From: JBEBGV01 sp040081265
Lineage (GTDB): Bacteria > Acidobacteriota > Vicinamibacteria > Vicinamibacterales > UBA2999
Direction of reading: 5' to 3'
Length of the DNA: 59,433 bases
Assembly (NCBI GenBank): GCA_040081265.1
Contig: JBEBGV010000027.1
Location: forward strand, 1-59,433
The position numbers were made by a program, and so were the translations under genes. Below the pieces are notes generated by a model, which saw only the letters and a program-made list of their open reading frames with translations, did no database searches and had not been told where the DNA came from. This document shows, one piece after another, positions 58,625 through 59,433 of the stretch (the stretch's first letter is position 1; every line of letters begins with the position of its first letter).

Positions 58625-59149
58625 TTACTGCGCGATCGCCTGAATCGACAGGTTGACCTTGACCTCGTCACCGACCAGGAGACCACCCGTTTCGAGGGCA
58701 GCGTTCCAGTTCAGGCCGAAGTCTTTCCTGTTCAGCGTCGTCTCGGCTTCAAAGCCGACCTTGTTCTGACCCCACGGGTCCTTGGCCTTGCCGAGAAAGC
58801 TGACCGGAAGGCTGACTTCCTTGGTGGTGCCACGAATGGTCAGATCGCCCAGGACGTCAAAGCTGTCGGCGCCTTTCTTCGTGATCTTCTTGCTGACAAA
58901 CGTCAGCTCCGGGTGTTCGTCCGCAGCAAAGAAGTCGCCTGACCGCAGGTGGTTATCGCGGTCTGTGACGTTGGTGTCCACGCTGGCGGCCTTGATGTTG
59001 AACTTGACCGACGAAAGGCCTGGGTTGTCCTCGTCCATGACGACGCTGCCGTCAAAGTCCGAGAAGCGGCCCCGAACCTTCGTAACGAGGTGTCGGACCT
59101 GGAAAAAGACCTCGGAGTGCGCTTTTTCAATCGCGTATGTCGTTGCCAC
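58625..59149 (-). CDS. YceI family lipid-binding protein
   Basis: 174 residues forming one lipocalin-like YceI domain: YAIEKAHSEVFFQVRHLVTKVRGRF at the start, GLSSVKFNIKAASVDTN, RDNHLRSGDFFAADEHPEL and GDLTIRGTTKEVSLPVSF. There is no signal peptide, so unlike E. coli YceI this copy is probably cytoplasmic. Family members bind polyisoprenoids or fatty amides. It stands alone between a terminator and the right-edge sequence. Confidence 0.92.
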   Translation of the reverse strand: MATTYAIEKAHSEVFFQVRHLVTKVRGRFSDFDGSVVMDEDNPGLSSVKFNIKAASVDTNVTDRDNHLRSGDFFAADEHPELTFVSKKITKKGADSFDVLGDLTIRGTTKEVSLPVSFLGKAKDPWGQNKVGFEAETTLNRKDFGLNWNAALETGGLLVGDEVKVNLSIQAIAQ

Positions 59150-59350
59150 TGGTGTTGTTCTCCGTATCTGCTGCTAACTGCTGCGCCCTGACGACACCCT
59201 GTCGTGCCGGGGTCCGCTGGCAGGAATCTCGCGGGTTGGTGCGTCGATCAACTTAGCTGGCCCTCTCGCGGTGCGTCAAGCCCTGAACCGCTTCGGGCCA
59301 CTACTCAAATATGGGTACGACCAGGTTTCGAGGCTGGTGTTGTGACTCGC

Positions 59351-59433
59351 TGATAGTGTCCCCTCGGCGACTCGTTAGAAATGTCCCCTAAGCTCGCGAT
59401 CGTGGAGGTCGCGGTTGGGACGGACAGCAATGA
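59351..59433 (+). mobile_element. Possible insertion-sequence left end (truncated by window)
   Basis: TGTCCCCT occurs at 59357-59364 and again at 59382-59389, 25 bp apart, within TGATAGTGTCCCCT...GTTAGAAATGTCCCC. Repeated GGGGACA-type ends of this kind are found at some IS21- and IS481-like elements. An open frame starts at ATG 59381 or GTG 59402 and leaves the window, too short to identify. The stretch 59150-59350 before it holds only the YceI upstream region; I see nothing else there. Confidence 0.35.

Noticed and set aside
1..59433. tRNA, rRNA, phage attachment sites, replication origin.
   Set aside because: No cloverleaf, rRNA core sequence, integrase gene or DnaA-box cluster was recognised on reading.

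Overview
The window is about 59 kb of high-GC chromosomal DNA with the gene content of a soil Acidobacteriota, probably Vicinamibacteria or a close relative. This placement is inferred from the mix of families: OAR-type TonB receptors with an N-terminal carboxypeptidase-regulatory domain, four DUF5916-type barrel proteins, a DUF1501/DUF1800 pair, a transmembrane PknB-type kinase and many secreted proteins of unknown function. I found no rRNA, tRNA or CRISPR array.

Layout. 1-3.4 kb (minus): a tightly coupled operon of secreted proteins (A1-A2-MBL-C, the last running off the left edge). 3.5-8.2 kb (minus): an outer-membrane barrel protein, a Ser/Thr kinase and a secreted alpha/beta hydrolase. 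8.3-15.1 kb: a coiled-coil protein, a metallo-beta-lactamase (MBL) fold protein, Uup ABC-F ATPase, an NfeD/SPFH pair and a DHA2 transporter. 15.1-24.5 kb: DUF1501 and DUF1800 proteins, a nucleotidyltransferase, an S9 peptidase, a methyltransferase and a cytochrome P460. 24.5-29.8 kb: two DUF5916 proteins around a pirin. 29.8-30.6 kb: a REP-associated transposase between 30-bp perfect inverted repeats. 30.7-37.7 kb: a sulfur locus (cysDNH, a DsbD-alpha-like protein, an Rrf2 regulator, a TonB receptor). 37.7-39.4 kb: an MhqD/MhqO-like pair. 39.6-46 kb: tandem OAR receptors. 46.1-49.8 kb: a two-subunit CoA-transferase and a small membrane-protein cluster. 50-53 kb (plus): a second A-MBL-C cassette. 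53.1-58.5 kb: a decayed tannase and two more DUF5916 genes. 58.6-59.4 kb: YceI and a possible insertion-sequence end.

The most interesting part is the sulfur locus. Two short, unannotated, cysteine-rich leader peptides can be read directly. One (33763-33686, minus) has a run of four Cys codons and lies 43 nt before an intrinsic terminator in the cysDNH leader. The other (34911-35000, plus) has a run of three Cys codons and lies upstream of the TonB receptor gene at 35139. Both share a CRxC...SCCC pattern and start within a few bases of the likely transcription start. I infer cysteine-responsive attenuation of sulfate assimilation and, by extension, of an outer-membrane sulfur-compound receptor. 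The idea resembles mycobacterial polycysteine leaders, but I know of no description in this group.

The second notable item is the A-MBL-C cassette, present twice in the same gene order. A and C are homologous to each other, and the left MBL copy has lost every residue of the first zinc site. Further observations are heptanucleotide tandem repeats at three gene ends, a 126-bp identical block upstream of the two OAR receptors, and a probable frameshift at the start of the DHA2 transporter.
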